Shown here in pieces: positions 51,490-62,005 of a stretch of 64,000 nucleotides of DNA (position 1 is the stretch's first letter; the number at the start of each line of letters is the position of its first letter). Made by a program: the position numbers and the translations under genes. The notes under the pieces are model-generated. The model saw nothing but the letters and a program-made list of their open reading frames with translations, was not told the DNA's origin and did no database searches. Source of the stretch: Muraenolepis orangiensis (lineage: Eukaryota; Chordata; Actinopteri; Gadiformes; Muraenolepididae); NCBI GenBank assembly GCA_027704905.1, contig CM051018.1:25071704-25135703 (forward strand), read 5' to 3'.

Positions 51490-52993
51490 AGGACGGCTGA
51501 GCCTCAGCTCTGCCCTCTGGTGCTCATTGGTCCGTTTGTTCTCCTGTCCTCACAGTCTGCTCCTGCAAGAGGTAGAGAGCAAAAGGATTATAGAATAATA
51601 GCCATAATTTTTTTGAATTATCAGCTTTAAAATGTTGATTTACAGGCAATTTTAGCAATCAGAACAACAAAACAAGCAGTGGTAATAATAAGAAAAACAC
51701 AGAATTTCCATTTGTAATATAACAATGCATTTATTTTGTAGTACAACTATAGAGTTGAGTCATATCACAGGTGCTAACTTTTTTAGCGCCACAAACAGAA
51801 AGGGAAATTCTTCTTTCTGCCAAGAATTCACTTTTTCATTTAAGAAAGGGGAGCATTTTAAACCTCTGCACTGAAACAACAATATTAAGAGTGAGAAGAC
51901 AAAGTGGTCTTGCAATGAGTGTGTCAGGAGGAATAATTCAATGTGTTGCAGAAAATATCATTAACACACATCAGTGGACGGTGTAAACTCAGTTAGCGGT
52001 AGCCTTTTTTCAACACTATAATTGTCTAATTTAGCCAATTTTACAGAGAACATCAGCAGCACACTTTACTGCTTGTGCTCTACTTTGAAAGAGTGCCATG
52101 TCCTCTCTGAGAGGAATCAGCATTAACGTGACTGCACAATCATACTTGTTGAATCGTTGCTTCATGAAATAATAGAAAAACAGGCCTTGCACATGTTGGA
52201 TTGGGACTGAAATGTGAGCGATGCTACTGTGCCCTTCACAGCTTGCAGCAACACAATAATCATTTCCCTCTGTCTGGGTCAAAATGTCTCGGTAACATTC
52301 ACTTCCTCACACGTACTTCTCATTTCAAGGGTAAAGACAGTTTTACTATTCTGTAAAGGTCAAAGTAAAGAGAAAGGCAGAAGACAGTGACTCTGACACA
52401 CCTTCCTTTTTCATCCAGATGATTTCTAAAGGGACAAAAGGGAAACAATTTGTTAGCAGCAGTTCCCTGTTGAACATTTAGAAAACGTATGAGAAAGGAG
52501 TACTTCTAATCCACCTCTGATTTGTATAGCACATTTCATACACAATGGCAATAAAAAGCTATATTATAAAACAGCAAAGGAATAAAAGGACATTTAAAGA
52601 CAAATAATGATGAGTCCTTGGCGGTCTCCATCACCCTGAAGTGACACATTTTGATATTATATTATGTTATTTGAAGATGGAACATTTATTTTTTAATTTA
52701 AAAAGAACAAAAGAAAATATTTTACTTTACCTATGGCGCGAAAATATCTTATATTATGTACATATATAATATATACATTTTTGAAATATTATATGATGTT
52801 ATTTCAAAATGGATTCTTTTTTTTTTTTTTTTTTTAAAGAACGAAAGAAAATATGTTCACATCTGGTAGCTACAGGTGTAGTCAATAAGCCCTTGGCTAA
52901 CAATAGCTTCGCTAGCTCCCTTGGTAAGCTAAAAAAACACATCAGCAGCTAACCTTAACTAACTCATAATAACTGAACTAACAGATAGCTTAC
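51490..52993 (-). other. peli1: peli1 5' intron, nothing else recognised
   Basis: AT-rich DNA between the putative noncoding exon and the minisatellite upstream of the ATG exon. Contains poly-T near 52818 and TA-rich stretches; no conserved coding segment. Confidence 0.4.
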
Positions 52994-53160
52994 CTTGAGA
53001 GCGTGTTCCACGTTCTGCGACAGGAATGTAGGCTCGTAGGTAGCTTCCTGTAGGTTTTACGGCTATCGACTCCGGCGCAGTGAAGTCCGAGAAGCGGAGT
53101 TCCTAGAAAGCCGACAGGAAGACTCGCGCGCACAGCTCAGCTCGAGCGCTAGCTGTCATG
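52994..53160 (-). other. peli1: probable noncoding first exon and promoter of peli1
   Basis: On the minus strand a CG-rich block (53000-53150) ends in CTCAAG|GTAAGC, a good donor at 52993. It lies 2.3 kb upstream of the ATG exon, where a 5' UTR exon is expected. The right boundary is a guess set by the CG-rich segment and the inverted repeat that begins at 53160. Confidence 0.45.
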
Positions 53161-53231
53161 ATGGATTGAGATGACAGCTCCCGGGAGGAGTGTCATCTGC
53201 GCCCGGGAGCTGTCATTAATCTCAATCCATC
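53160..53231. repeat. inverted repeat at the presumed peli1 transcription start
   Basis: GATGGATTGAGATGACAGCT + CCCGGG (53160-53185) is inverted at 53202-53231, with 3 extra bases in the right arm and a 16-bp spacer. Confidence 0.9.
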
Positions 53232-53370
53232 TCAAGACCCAAACTCGCAGTCGCAGATGACCCCCCCCCCCAAATACTTTTATTGCAGATCTACACGAAC
53301 CACACAAACGACCTATTTTGGTTTCAAAACGGCGAATTTCGCCGAAAAGTGACAAGTTTGCAGCCCTGCA

Positions 53371-54135
53371 GACTCTAATCAGTCTGACTGGGGCCAGGTG
53401 AGGCTGCTTCAACCAGACTCTAGTCAGTCTGACTGGGGCCAGGTGAGGCTGCTTCAACCAGACTCTAATCAGTGTGACTGGGGCCAGGTGAGGCTGCTTC
53501 AACCAGACTCTAATCAGTCTGACTGGGGCCAGGTGAGGCGGCTTCAACCAGACTCTAATCAGTCTGACTGGGGCCAGGTGAGGCTGCTTCAACCAGACTC
53601 TAATCAGTCTGACTGGGGCCAGGTGAGGCTGCTTCAACCAGACTCTAGTCAGTCTGACTGGGGCCAGGTGAGGCTGCTTCAACCAGACTCTAATCAGTGT
53701 GACTGGGGCCAGGTGAGGCTGCTTCAACCAGACTCTAATCAGTCTGACTGGGGCCAGGTGAGGCTGCTTCAACCAGACTCTAATCAGTCTGACTGGGGCC
53801 AGGTGAGGCTGCTTCAACCAGACTCTAATCAGTCTGACTGGGGCCAGGTGAGGCTGCTTCAACCAGACTCTAATCAGTCTGACTGGGGCCAGGTGAGGCT
53901 GCTTCAACCAGACTCTAATCAGTCTGACTGGGGCCAGGTGAGGCTGCTTCAACCAGACTCTAATCAGTCTGACTGGGGCCAGGTGAGGCTGATTAAACCA
54001 GACTCTAATCAGTGTGACTGGGGCCAGGTGAGGCTGCTTCAACCAGACTCTAATCAGTCTGACTGGGGCCAGGGGAGGCTGATTCAACCAGACTCTAATC
54101 AGTCTGACTGGGGCCAGGGGAGGCTGATTCAACCA
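53371..54135. repeat. 45-bp minisatellite, 17 copies, upstream of peli1
   Basis: Unit GACTCTAATCAGTCTGACTG...CTGCTTCAACCA. Length divisible by three keeps frames open in both directions (DSNQSDWGQVRLLQP), but there is no gene context. Confidence 0.98.
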
Positions 54136-54425
54136 TGCCAGTAAGGCCAATCTCAAAACAACACATAGCATCTAAATGGATATGAAAAGAAGCAGTTCCC
54201 AGAAAGACTAACCAGAGAAGGAAGTACACGGTCTTGTGCAGACCCACATACAACACATCCCATTCCCCATGCACTCAGAAGCACTTGACCAGGAGGAGCA
54301 TGTGGCTGTTATGCACTAATGTTCTGTGATTTAAACAGAGTCCATACACAGGAAGTCCCAATTCCCTTCCCACTCTCACACAGACACGTCTCATATTCAC
54401 CAGTCCCTAAGCAAGGGTGGGTGCC

Positions 54426-54439
<14 letters not shown>

Positions 54440-54458
<19 letters not shown>

Positions 54459-54482
54459 GCGTGTGTGTGCCTGTCTGTGTGT
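54440..54482. repeat. short (TG)n tract
   Basis: TG repeat with GCG and CCT interruptions. Confidence 0.9.
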
Positions 54483-54870
54483 GAGTACTGGATTTGGATT
54501 CTGTGTGTTATATATGCTGTTCTAACTATTCTCATCACCATACCAATACTTAACACAAAGTGCCATTTTTAGTGAGATGCCTTTTGAAGGGATTGTGTTT
54601 AATTAGCACAGCCTGCTTTTCTTTATTGCAGTATCAGTAGACAGGCTTCCAAGCAAAACTGCTCTAAAGAGCTATGGTTTAGTCTATATTTTACCCTGCC
54701 TTAAACAATATCCTAGCTAAAGAACAATTTAACTAGAAACGTCACATTTCAAAATGTCCCCAGTAGATATAACATAGAAAGCGGTGTTTAGAAGTGTATC
54801 CTGCTAGCTCAGTAAACCACGGTGACCAGCCCAGGGTGTGGGTGTAACGCACATGCATTGAATAAAACAC

Positions 54871-55342
54871 ATTTGAGTCAAATATGATGATAAACACACA
54901 GCTGTTTGGCGGCCCGACAGTAACACCTCCACGGCCGGTACCGGTCCGCGGCCGTACCGGGTACCGGGCCAAACAGCTGTGTTTGGCCGTACGGGTACGG
55001 GCCAAACAGCTGTGTGTTTATCATCATATTTGACTCAAATCATTTGAGTATAGGTGAACGGCGGGCGGTTTAATCTATATATAGAGATGATATATAGTAT
55101 AATCTATATATATATAGATTATATAGCGGTATAATCTATATATATAGATTAAATATATATCGGCGGCATAACGAGAGACTTTCAGTTGCACGCGCTACTA
55201 AAGAGACTACGCGCTAGTGACGTGTCGGTCGAACGAGCGGCTCCGCTCGTTCGTTGACAACCGGTCCGCGAAAATTGACAACTGGTCCGCGAGATTTCAT
55301 GTATCTGCCGGTCCGTGGCACAAAAAAGGTTGGGAACCCCTG
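54871..55342. mobile_element. foldback / hAT-type end
   Basis: A perfect 40-bp inverted repeat (54871-54910 with 55001-55040) surrounds GGCC/TACCGG-rich DNA. Further right are TA palindromes, then GGTCCGTGGCACAAAAAAGG...GGGAACCCCTG, a typical hAT right terminus ending at 55342. No matching left terminus was found, so it is a truncated or rearranged nonautonomous element. Confidence 0.6.
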
Positions 55343-55616
55343 TATTAGATTATATGTATTATGATATGTATGGTTTCCCTACTCTGCACGAACGAGTCCA
55401 AAACAGATTATCTTAACACAGCTAAACACACATAAATATAATCCAATTCTATGGGGGGAATAGGTGTTGCTGAGAACGTGGTTTGGATGAGCAGTCCTCG
55501 CCCGTTCCCAACAGGTCCTGCTAGTAACAGAACTAGGAATAAAGACGTGTGTCGTTATGGATGCAATTAGAGCAACAGTCAAAACAGTAGGAACCTAACA
55601 GGTACACAGGGACGTA
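55343..55616. other. no feature recognised
   Basis: Unique-looking sequence between the hAT end and the Gypsy target site. Confidence 0.4.
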
Positions 55617-55621
55617 GTAAG

Positions 55622-55839
55622 TGTTCAAGTTATGACCGATATAATGAATCACTCTTGACGACGTTCTTTAACTCCAGAGGTTGGTATTTATTTAGCTCCT
55701 TAGCTTCGGCTGACATGCGTACACCCGTCTCGTAGCATACCTGGAATGCTTTACTTCCGGGGCATAGCGCCGCTCAATACCGTCTGGTCTTAAAGACACA
55801 CACACACAATTGTACCTGCAGTACATTCATTACATGACA
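55622..55839 (-). repeat. 3' LTR of the Gypsy element
   Basis: Matches 60295-60512 except at about three positions (for example GTTCAAG versus GTTCAGG near the edge, CGTCTCG versus CGTCCCG). Includes a (CA)6 run near its end. TG...CA termini and flanking GTAAG duplication. Confidence 0.95.
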
Positions 55840-56237
55840 TCTCCCCTCCTTCGAGTCAGAGACAGTGTATACTGGTGAATATTAAATTAGTGCAGTGTCC
55901 TATCAAACATGCCAATAACATGGACTCTTAGCAGTGCAAGAAAATACTGTAAACATAATATCAATCAGTTTCCTTCTGTTCAAATGAACCAACAATAGAA
56001 AATAGAAAAGTGCCATTAATCAAAGTGCTATGATAACAAAACAATAATTCCCTTCCCCCTGGTCTTTTTTTTTTTTTTTTTAACAGAGAAAGGTACAGTA
56101 AGGCACAGTAGAACATAAACCAACAATGTTATTATTATTATTATTATTTTTTTTTACTGAGGTTATGGGGTAGACTACCCAGTCACCTCTATAGCTGCCG
56201 GAGGGTATTCTGCTCCATTGAGGCAAGCTATATGTTA

Positions 56238-59200
56238 TTAACACACAAAGTCTTTGAACTTCACAGGTGGACGGATGACTCTGCCCCTGGAAGTCACCTG
56301 GGCTGGTTCTGGAAGACGATTCGCAGGCTCTGCCGGGACAGTCTCACGAACAGGGGAAACTCTAGCAGGTGACTCGGCCCCTCTGACAGGTGAACTTGGG
56401 GGTGTAAGCTGGGGTGGTGATGGTTGCTCGCTCACCTGCGTGTCCTCTGCCTCACCAGGAAGGAATGTTGGTCGTAGGTGGCGCCTGTTTCTCCGCAGGA
56501 TCCCGTGGTCAGTCTGGATCAGATAGGACCTCGGAGCTGGGTGTGGCTGTTGAACGGTCGCTGCTGTCGTCCAGCCGGACTCACCGTCAAGTTTCACTGC
56601 CACGCTCTGCCCTGGGTCGAGAGGTGGAAGTGCTCTGGCACCGTAGCGTCGGTTGTAGGCATGCCTGTAGCTCCTCTTCGCCTTGGCATCAGCGTCACGC
56701 ACCTTTGTGAAGTTGGGCCACTTAGGCACCAGGATTTTATCGACTGTAGGCACCGTCGTCTTGATCTGGCGGCCCATCATCAGCTGCGCAGGACTGGCAC
56801 CCGTAGCTTGTATTGGTGTAGCTCTGTAACTCATGAGAGCCAGAAACGGATCATCCTGCCGCAGAATCTTCTTTGCTGTCTGCACCGCTCTCTCAGCAGC
56901 ACCGTTGGCTTGAGGATAGTGGGGACTAGAGGTGATGTGCGTAAAATCATAGTTTACAGTGAAACTTTCAAACATTTTGCTCGTGAACTGTTTGGCATTG
57001 TCAGTGTGAAGCTCATCTGGACAACCCCACCTGGCGAAGATATTCTTCAGACGAGCAATTGTGGTCTCACTCTTCATGTCTGGTAGATGAGCTATTTCTA
57101 TGTAGCGAGAATAATAGTCAACAACTACCAAGTAGTTTTCTTTCTCATACTCACAGATGTCTGCACCGATCGTCTGCCAGGGCCTCTGTGGTAGTGGCGT
57201 TGTAATCAGAGGCTCCTTCCTCTGCGTAGGTCTGACTTGCAAGCACTCAGGACATTTCGTCACCAGTTCTTGGATCTCTTTCTCCAGCCCGGGCCACCAC
57301 ACACTCATGCGTGCCCGCTCTCTGCACTTGGTGATGCCCTGGTGTCCGTCATGCAACCGGTTGAGTATCTCTTTCCTCATACTGTGAGGAATCACGATGC
57401 GGTCTCCGTACAGCACAAGACCCTTTGATGTTGACAGGCTGTTACTGCAGTGGTGATATGCTTTGCCTTGTGCTGGTACACTGCTCACGTACTTCGGCCA
57501 TCCCTCTGTGATCAATCTGCTCACCACCAGCAGGTCGTAGTCCACTCTCGTCTCCTGCTTGATCCGTTCCAGTTTGGATGGTGACGCTGGCCACGCTGCG
57601 TGAGCTGCATCTTCAAACACTGAAACCTCACAGGCTAGTTCTGACACCTCACTCAGGATTACAGATAATGGCTGTCTGGAAAGTGTGTCAGCTACTGTCA
57701 GTGTTTTCCCCGGCACGTACTCTGCAATGGGGTTGTACTTCATCATACGCATCAGCAATCGCTGGCACCTCAGGGGAACCCTATCGAGGTCCTTGTTGTT
57801 GATCAGAGGGACCAGCGGTTTGTGGTCTGTATGGACCGTGAAGCTGTCCAGGCCATAAAGGTAAGTGGAAAATCTTTCACAGGCCCAAACAGCAGCTAGA
57901 CACTCTTTCTCTATTTGCGCGTAGCGCTTCTCAGCATCAGTTAGTGTTCTTGAACAGAATGCTACTGGTTTCAGTCCATCCGAGTGTCTCTGTAGCAGTA
58001 CACTGCCTAGCCCGTAACTGCTTGCATCTGCACTCACTACTGTAGGTTTATTTACATCGTAGAATGCCAGTGTAGGTGCGGTGGAGAGGAGTTGCTTCAC
58101 CTTGTTGAATGCGTTGTCTTGTGCTGCGTCCCAGGTCCACATGGCCTCGCACTTCAGCAGGTCGTTGAGTGGTTTTATCACTTCTGATAAGTTAGGCAGG
58201 AAGCGCCCGAGATAATGGACCATGCCTAGGAACCTTCTTAAGCCTGGCACGTCACTTGGTGGCTGTAGCTCTGTGATGGCGCTTACTTTTGAGGGGTCAG
58301 GCTGGATGCCCTCACTGTCGATTCGATGCCCCAAGTAGCTCAGCTGCTTTTGGCGCAGGAAGCACTTCTCGTCATTGAGCTTTAGACCTGCGCTCTTCAG
58401 GATACGCAGAACATTTTGGAGTCTCTCCTCGTGCTCCTCATCATCTCTACCATGGACAAGAATGTCGTCCATGTACACCTCTACTCCCTCTTGGCCTCTG
58501 AACAGCACTGACATTTCTCTCTGAAAGATCTCCGGTGCACTGGAGATCCCGAAAGGAAGTCGCTTGAAAAAGAATCTACCCACTGGGGTGATGAACGTGG
58601 TCAGTTTAGCTGTTTCCCTCTCTAGTGGAATTTGCCAGAAGCCGCTTGCCGCGTCGAGCAGGGAGAACACTCGAGACTCTGCCAGCTTTGGCAATATGTC
58701 ATCTATGGTGGGTAGAACAAATCTCTCCCTCTTCACAGCCGTGTTTAGTCGTTTTAGATCAACACAGATCCTCACCGCACCGCTTTTCTTGGGAACTGGA
58801 ACTATGGGAGCGCACCACTCTGTTGGCTCTGTGATCTCCTCTATGACGCCGCACTTGAGCATTCTTTCCAGCTCTATCTTGACTTTGGGAAGCAGGGGAG
58901 CAGACACTCTCCTCGCTGCGCTAATGCTGTATGGGACAGCATCTTCCCGCAGGCATATTTTCACCGGTTTTATTTTTAAGAGGCCCAGATCTGCCCCGAA
59001 TGTGCTCTGTACCTCCTCCACTCTCTTCACCAGTCCCATTGCCACTGCAACATTACGGCCCAACAGGTTGCTGCCATTAGCTGTCTTGATCACATGGACG
59101 TTGAACTTATATTGCTGGCCTCTGTACTTGGTTATGGTAGTGAACAGTCCTAGACATTCAAGCTTACCTCCGGGGCTGTCAAAAGCTGTGTAGTCACTGG

Positions 59201-60269
59201 ATAACTGGGGCAGGTGTTTGAGCTGATGATAGGTGTCATCTGAAATCACACTGGCATCTGCACCAGTGTCAATTTTGAAGGTGACAGGAGTGTTACAGAC
59301 GTTCAGTTTAACAGTCCATGGCCTACTGGAATCTGTCACGTAGAGGTATTTTGTTCTTATCTCACCAATGAAGTGTCCGTCACTGTAATTGTCATCCTGC
59401 TGCTCCATTGTTGTCAGCTCATTCACTCTTGCAGAGCGGCACACGACGGCGAAGTGCCCAATCTTCTGGCAGTTTCTGCATTTTGCCTGCCTGGCTGCAC
59501 ACTGTACGTTGTTCGGGTGGTCCCTTCCACACCTGAAGCACTTCGTTTCTGTAGCACCCCCATCGCGATGCCCTGCTGCCTGGAAGCCGCCGCTGCCTCG
59601 TGTCCTTCCCCGTCCTCTGTGTTGTTGGAAAGGCGCAGCGCGCGCATTGTGTCTGACCTCACTCAGGAATGTTGCATCTCCGCAGTTACAACTGTGTGCG
59701 ACTTCACTCAGAAATGCTGCATCTCCCGAGCCAGCTTTAGACTGTTGGCTAATTTGCCCTTTTATCTGCTCAGACTGTCTCACCATCTCAACTGCCTTCT
59801 CCAGCGTTAGATCTGCCATCAACTGTAGTTTCTCTGACATCTCTTTATCCAGGATTCCGATCACCAGCTTATCCCGAAGATTTTCAATCTTCACTGGACC
59901 AAACCGACAGGTCTCGGCCAGCTCGTAGAGCGTCCGGATGTATTCCTCTGCAGACTCGCCTCTCTTTTGCGAGCGGAGGTAAAAACGAGCTCGTTCGTGG
60001 ATAATGTTCACTTTCGGAATAAAGTACATATTCAGCTTGTCCAACACAGTCTCGTAGTCGTCATTGTCCTCCCCTACCTCGAAAAGCAGCGTGTTGAAAA
60101 CTTGCTCAGCCTCTTTGCCGAGCGCATATAGCAACGTGCTGACCTGCACGGCTCCATCCTCCAGGTTTAGCTTCGTGGCTAGCCGGTAGCGCTGGAACCG
60201 TTGCCTCCACTCCGGCCACAGTTGTGGGCGAGTGAAATCAAAGTTGTCAGGAGGGTTAAACTTAGCCAT
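56238..60269 (-). CDS. Ty3/Gypsy retrotransposon Gag-Pol, single open reading frame
   Basis: One uninterrupted frame of 1343 codons from ATG at 60269. An in-frame TAA lies just upstream, so the longer frame starting with GTG is not needed. Order: Gag (about 1-240); two CCHC zinc knuckles (about 244-280); protease with DTGA (about 334); reverse transcriptase with PFGISSAPEIFQ and YMDD (about 599-602); RNase H with SADAS (about 746); integrase with the HHCC region, a D-D-E core (HTDNAKQF, GAAERA) and a basic tail; then TAA at 56238. Gag and Pol are fused with no frameshift or stop. Domain order RT-RNaseH-integrase makes it Ty3/Gypsy; the Mag-like lineage is a guess. No envelope gene. Confidence 0.93.
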   Translation of the reverse strand: MAKFNPPDNFDFTRPQLWPEWRQRFQRYRLATKLNLEDGAVQVSTLLYALGKEAEQVFNTLLFEVGEDNDDYETVLDKLNMYFIPKVNIIHERARFYLRSQKRGESAEEYIRTLYELAETCRFGPVKIENLRDKLVIGILDKEMSEKLQLMADLTLEKAVEMVRQSEQIKGQISQQSKAGSGDAAFLSEVAHSCNCGDATFLSEVRHNARAAPFQQHRGRGRTRGSGGFQAAGHRDGGATETKCFRCGRDHPNNVQCAARQAKCRNCQKIGHFAVVCRSARVNELTTMEQQDDNYSDGHFIGEIRTKYLYVTDSSRPWTVKLNVCNTPVTFKIDTGADASVISDDTYHQLKHLPQLSSDYTAFDSPGGKLECLGLFTTITKYRGQQYKFNVHVIKTANGSNLLGRNVAVAMGLVKRVEEVQSTFGADLGLLKIKPVKICLREDAVPYSISAARRVSAPLLPKVKIELERMLKCGVIEEITEPTEWCAPIVPVPKKSGAVRICVDLKRLNTAVKRERFVLPTIDDILPKLAESRVFSLLDAASGFWQIPLERETAKLTTFITPVGRFFFKRLPFGISSAPEIFQREMSVLFRGQEGVEVYMDDILVHGRDDEEHEERLQNVLRILKSAGLKLNDEKCFLRQKQLSYLGHRIDSEGIQPDPSKVSAITELQPPSDVPGLRRFLGMVHYLGRFLPNLSEVIKPLNDLLKCEAMWTWDAAQDNAFNKVKQLLSTAPTLAFYDVNKPTVVSADASSYGLGSVLLQRHSDGLKPVAFCSRTLTDAEKRYAQIEKECLAAVWACERFSTYLYGLDSFTVHTDHKPLVPLINNKDLDRVPLRCQRLLMRMMKYNPIAEYVPGKTLTVADTLSRQPLSVILSEVSELACEVSVFEDAAHAAWPASPSKLERIKQETRVDYDLLVVSRLITEGWPKYVSSVPAQGKAYHHCSNSLSTSKGLVLYGDRIVIPHSMRKEILNRLHDGHQGITKCRERARMSVWWPGLEKEIQELVTKCPECLQVRPTQRKEPLITTPLPQRPWQTIGADICEYEKENYLVVVDYYSRYIEIAHLPDMKSETTIARLKNIFARWGCPDELHTDNAKQFTSKMFESFTVNYDFTHITSSPHYPQANGAAERAVQTAKKILRQDDPFLALMSYRATPIQATGASPAQLMMGRQIKTTVPTVDKILVPKWPNFTKVRDADAKAKRSYRHAYNRRYGARALPPLDPGQSVAVKLDGESGWTTAATVQQPHPAPRSYLIQTDHGILRRNRRHLRPTFLPGEAEDTQVSEQPSPPQLTPPSSPVRGAESPARVSPVRETVPAEPANRLPEPAQVTSRGRVIRPPVKFKDFVC

Positions 60270-60281
60270 CTTCACCGTTTA

Positions 60282-60294
60282 ACTTCTGACACCA
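60282..60294 (-). other. primer-binding site, tRNA-Leu type
   Basis: Directly after the 5' LTR the minus strand reads TGGTGTCAGAAGT, complementary over 13 nt to the 3' end of vertebrate tRNA-Leu (ACTTCTGACACCA). The Gag-Pol ATG follows within about 25 nt of the LTR, so the internal leader is very short. Confidence 0.75.
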
Positions 60295-60512
60295 TGTTCA
60301 GGTTATGACCGATATAATGAATCACTCTTGACGACGTTCTTTAACTCCAGAGGTTGGTATTTATTTAGCTCCTTAGCTTCGGCTGACATGCGTACACCCG
60401 TCCCGTAGCATACCTGGAATGCCTTACTTCCGGGGCATAGCGCCGCTCAATACCGTCTGGTCTTAAAGACACACACACACAATTGTACCTGCAGTACATT
60501 CATTACATGACA
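60295..60512 (-). repeat. 5' LTR of the Gypsy element
   Basis: Partner of 55622-55839, equal length. It carries the promoter for the minus-strand element. The internal side is followed immediately by the tRNA primer site. Confidence 0.95.
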
Positions 60513-60561
60513 GTAAGGCTGCCATTCAAACCATTCGGCTTCATTAACGCCTAAGGAATGA

Positions 60562-60563
<2 letters not shown>

Positions 60564-60620
<57 letters not shown>
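60564..60620. repeat. (CA)n microsatellite
   Basis: About 57 bp pure CA just right of the Gypsy element. Confidence 0.97.
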
Positions 60621-60622
<2 letters not shown>

Positions 60623-60751
60623 ATAATATCCACTCCTCCACCTAGTGAGTAAATCAACCACAACCTACAACAGCCTCTGTTGCTCTATGCAGTGAGCACA
60701 GTTACACTTAAACACTCACACACAGTATTATAATCTGACACGTTCCAACAG

Positions 60752-61775
60752 GGCCATCCAATCTCTCTACTCCCAAGGCAAGAGCTGTGTCCGGATTCTC
60801 GGTACAAAGTCAGGCCTGTTCTCAGTGGGTGTTGGCCTCCGCCAGGGCTGCGCTTTGTCACCCATCCTGTTTGTGATTTTCATGGACAGGATTTCAAGGC
60901 GTAGTCATGGAGGGGAGGGGTTTCAGTATGGTGGGCTCAGGATTGAATCGCTGCTGTTTGCAGATGATGTGGTCCTGTTTGCGTCATCAGTATGTGACCT
61001 TCAGCACTCACTGGATCGGTTTGCAGCAGAATGTGAAGCGGCTGGGATGAGGATCAGCACCTCCAAATCTGAGGCCATGGTTCTTAGCAGGAAACCGGTG
61101 GATTGTCTACTCCAAGTAGGGAGGGAGTCCTTATCCCAAGTGAAGGAGTTCAAGTATCTCGGGGTCTTGTTCTCGAGTGAGGGGAGGATGGAGCGTGAGA
61201 TTGACAGGAGAATAGGTGCAGCGGGAGCGGTATTGGGTGCACTTTGGCGCACCGTTGTAACCAAAAGAGAGCTGAGCCAGAAGGCAAAGCTCTCGATCTA
61301 CCGATCAGTCTTCGTTCCTACCCTCACCTATGGCCATGAGCAATGGGTAATGACCGAAAGGACGAGATCGCGAATACAAGCGGCCGAAATGAGTTTCCTC
61401 AGGAGGGTGGCTGGTATCTCCCTGAGGGATAGGGTGAGAAGCTCAGTCACTCGTGAGAGACTCGGAGTAGAGCCGCTGCTCCTTCGCGTAGAAAGGAGCC
61501 AGTTGAGGTGGTTCGGGCATCTAGTAAGGATGCTTCCTGGTCGCCTCCCGAGGGAGGTTTTCCAGGCACATCCAACTGGGAAGAGACCACGGGGCAGACC
61601 GAGGTACAGGTGGGGTGATTACATCTCCACACTGGCCTGGGAACGCCTCGGGATCCCCCAGTCAGAGCTCGTCGATGTTGCCAGGGAGAGGGAAGTTTGG
61701 AGTCCCCTGCTGGAGCTGCTGCCTCCGCGACCCGATTTCGGATAAGCGGGAGAAGATGGATGGATGGATGGATGG
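60752..61775 (+). mobile_element. 5'-truncated RTE-type (Rex3-like) LINE with 12-bp target duplication
   Basis: Begins inside the reverse transcriptase and runs open from 60753 to 61745 (RT palm onward, with FADDVVLFASS and the C-terminal WFGHLVRM...RPRGRPRYRW part). It ends with GATAAGCGGGAGAAG and a short (ATGG)n tail. The 12 bp ACGTTCCAACAG flank it at 60740-60751 and 61776-61787, the mark of target-primed insertion. The RTE/Rex3 assignment rests on the GATG-type 3' tail and RT motifs. Confidence 0.85.
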
Positions 61776-62005
61776 ACGTTCCAACAGCAATGACCTCAAA
61801 CACATCTCCCAGGAGAGTAATGTTTGTGCTTAGTTGAAGGTTGAAGTGGGCTGTGAAGGGCCTTGTGTATTCCCCTGTGTATGTGTCAGTGGAACCAGTA
61901 TCTCTGAGTCCTAAGCTGTACTATCATATATCATATATCATATTACCATATCAACTGTAGGGTTGTGTTTCCATAGCTATGTATGTGTTAAACTACATGA
62001 AACAG

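Larger units (their letters stand above)
55622..60512 (-). mobile_element. near-intact Ty3/Gypsy LTR retrotransposon
   Basis: Two 218-bp LTRs (55622-55839 and 60295-60512) begin TG and end CA. They flank the Gag-Pol frame, which reads on the minus strand, so the right LTR is the 5' LTR. A 5-bp target duplication GTAAG sits at 55617-55621 and 60513-60517. I count 3 differences between the LTRs by eye (about 1.4%), which indicates a recent insertion. A purine-rich tract (GGAGGGGAGA on the minus strand) abuts the 3' LTR, and a primer-binding site abuts the 5' LTR. Confidence 0.95.

Noticed and set aside
53149..54171. 340- and 248-codon open frames with 15-residue repeats
   Set aside because: Product of a 45-bp minisatellite in which both strands stay open; the flanks are not protein-like.
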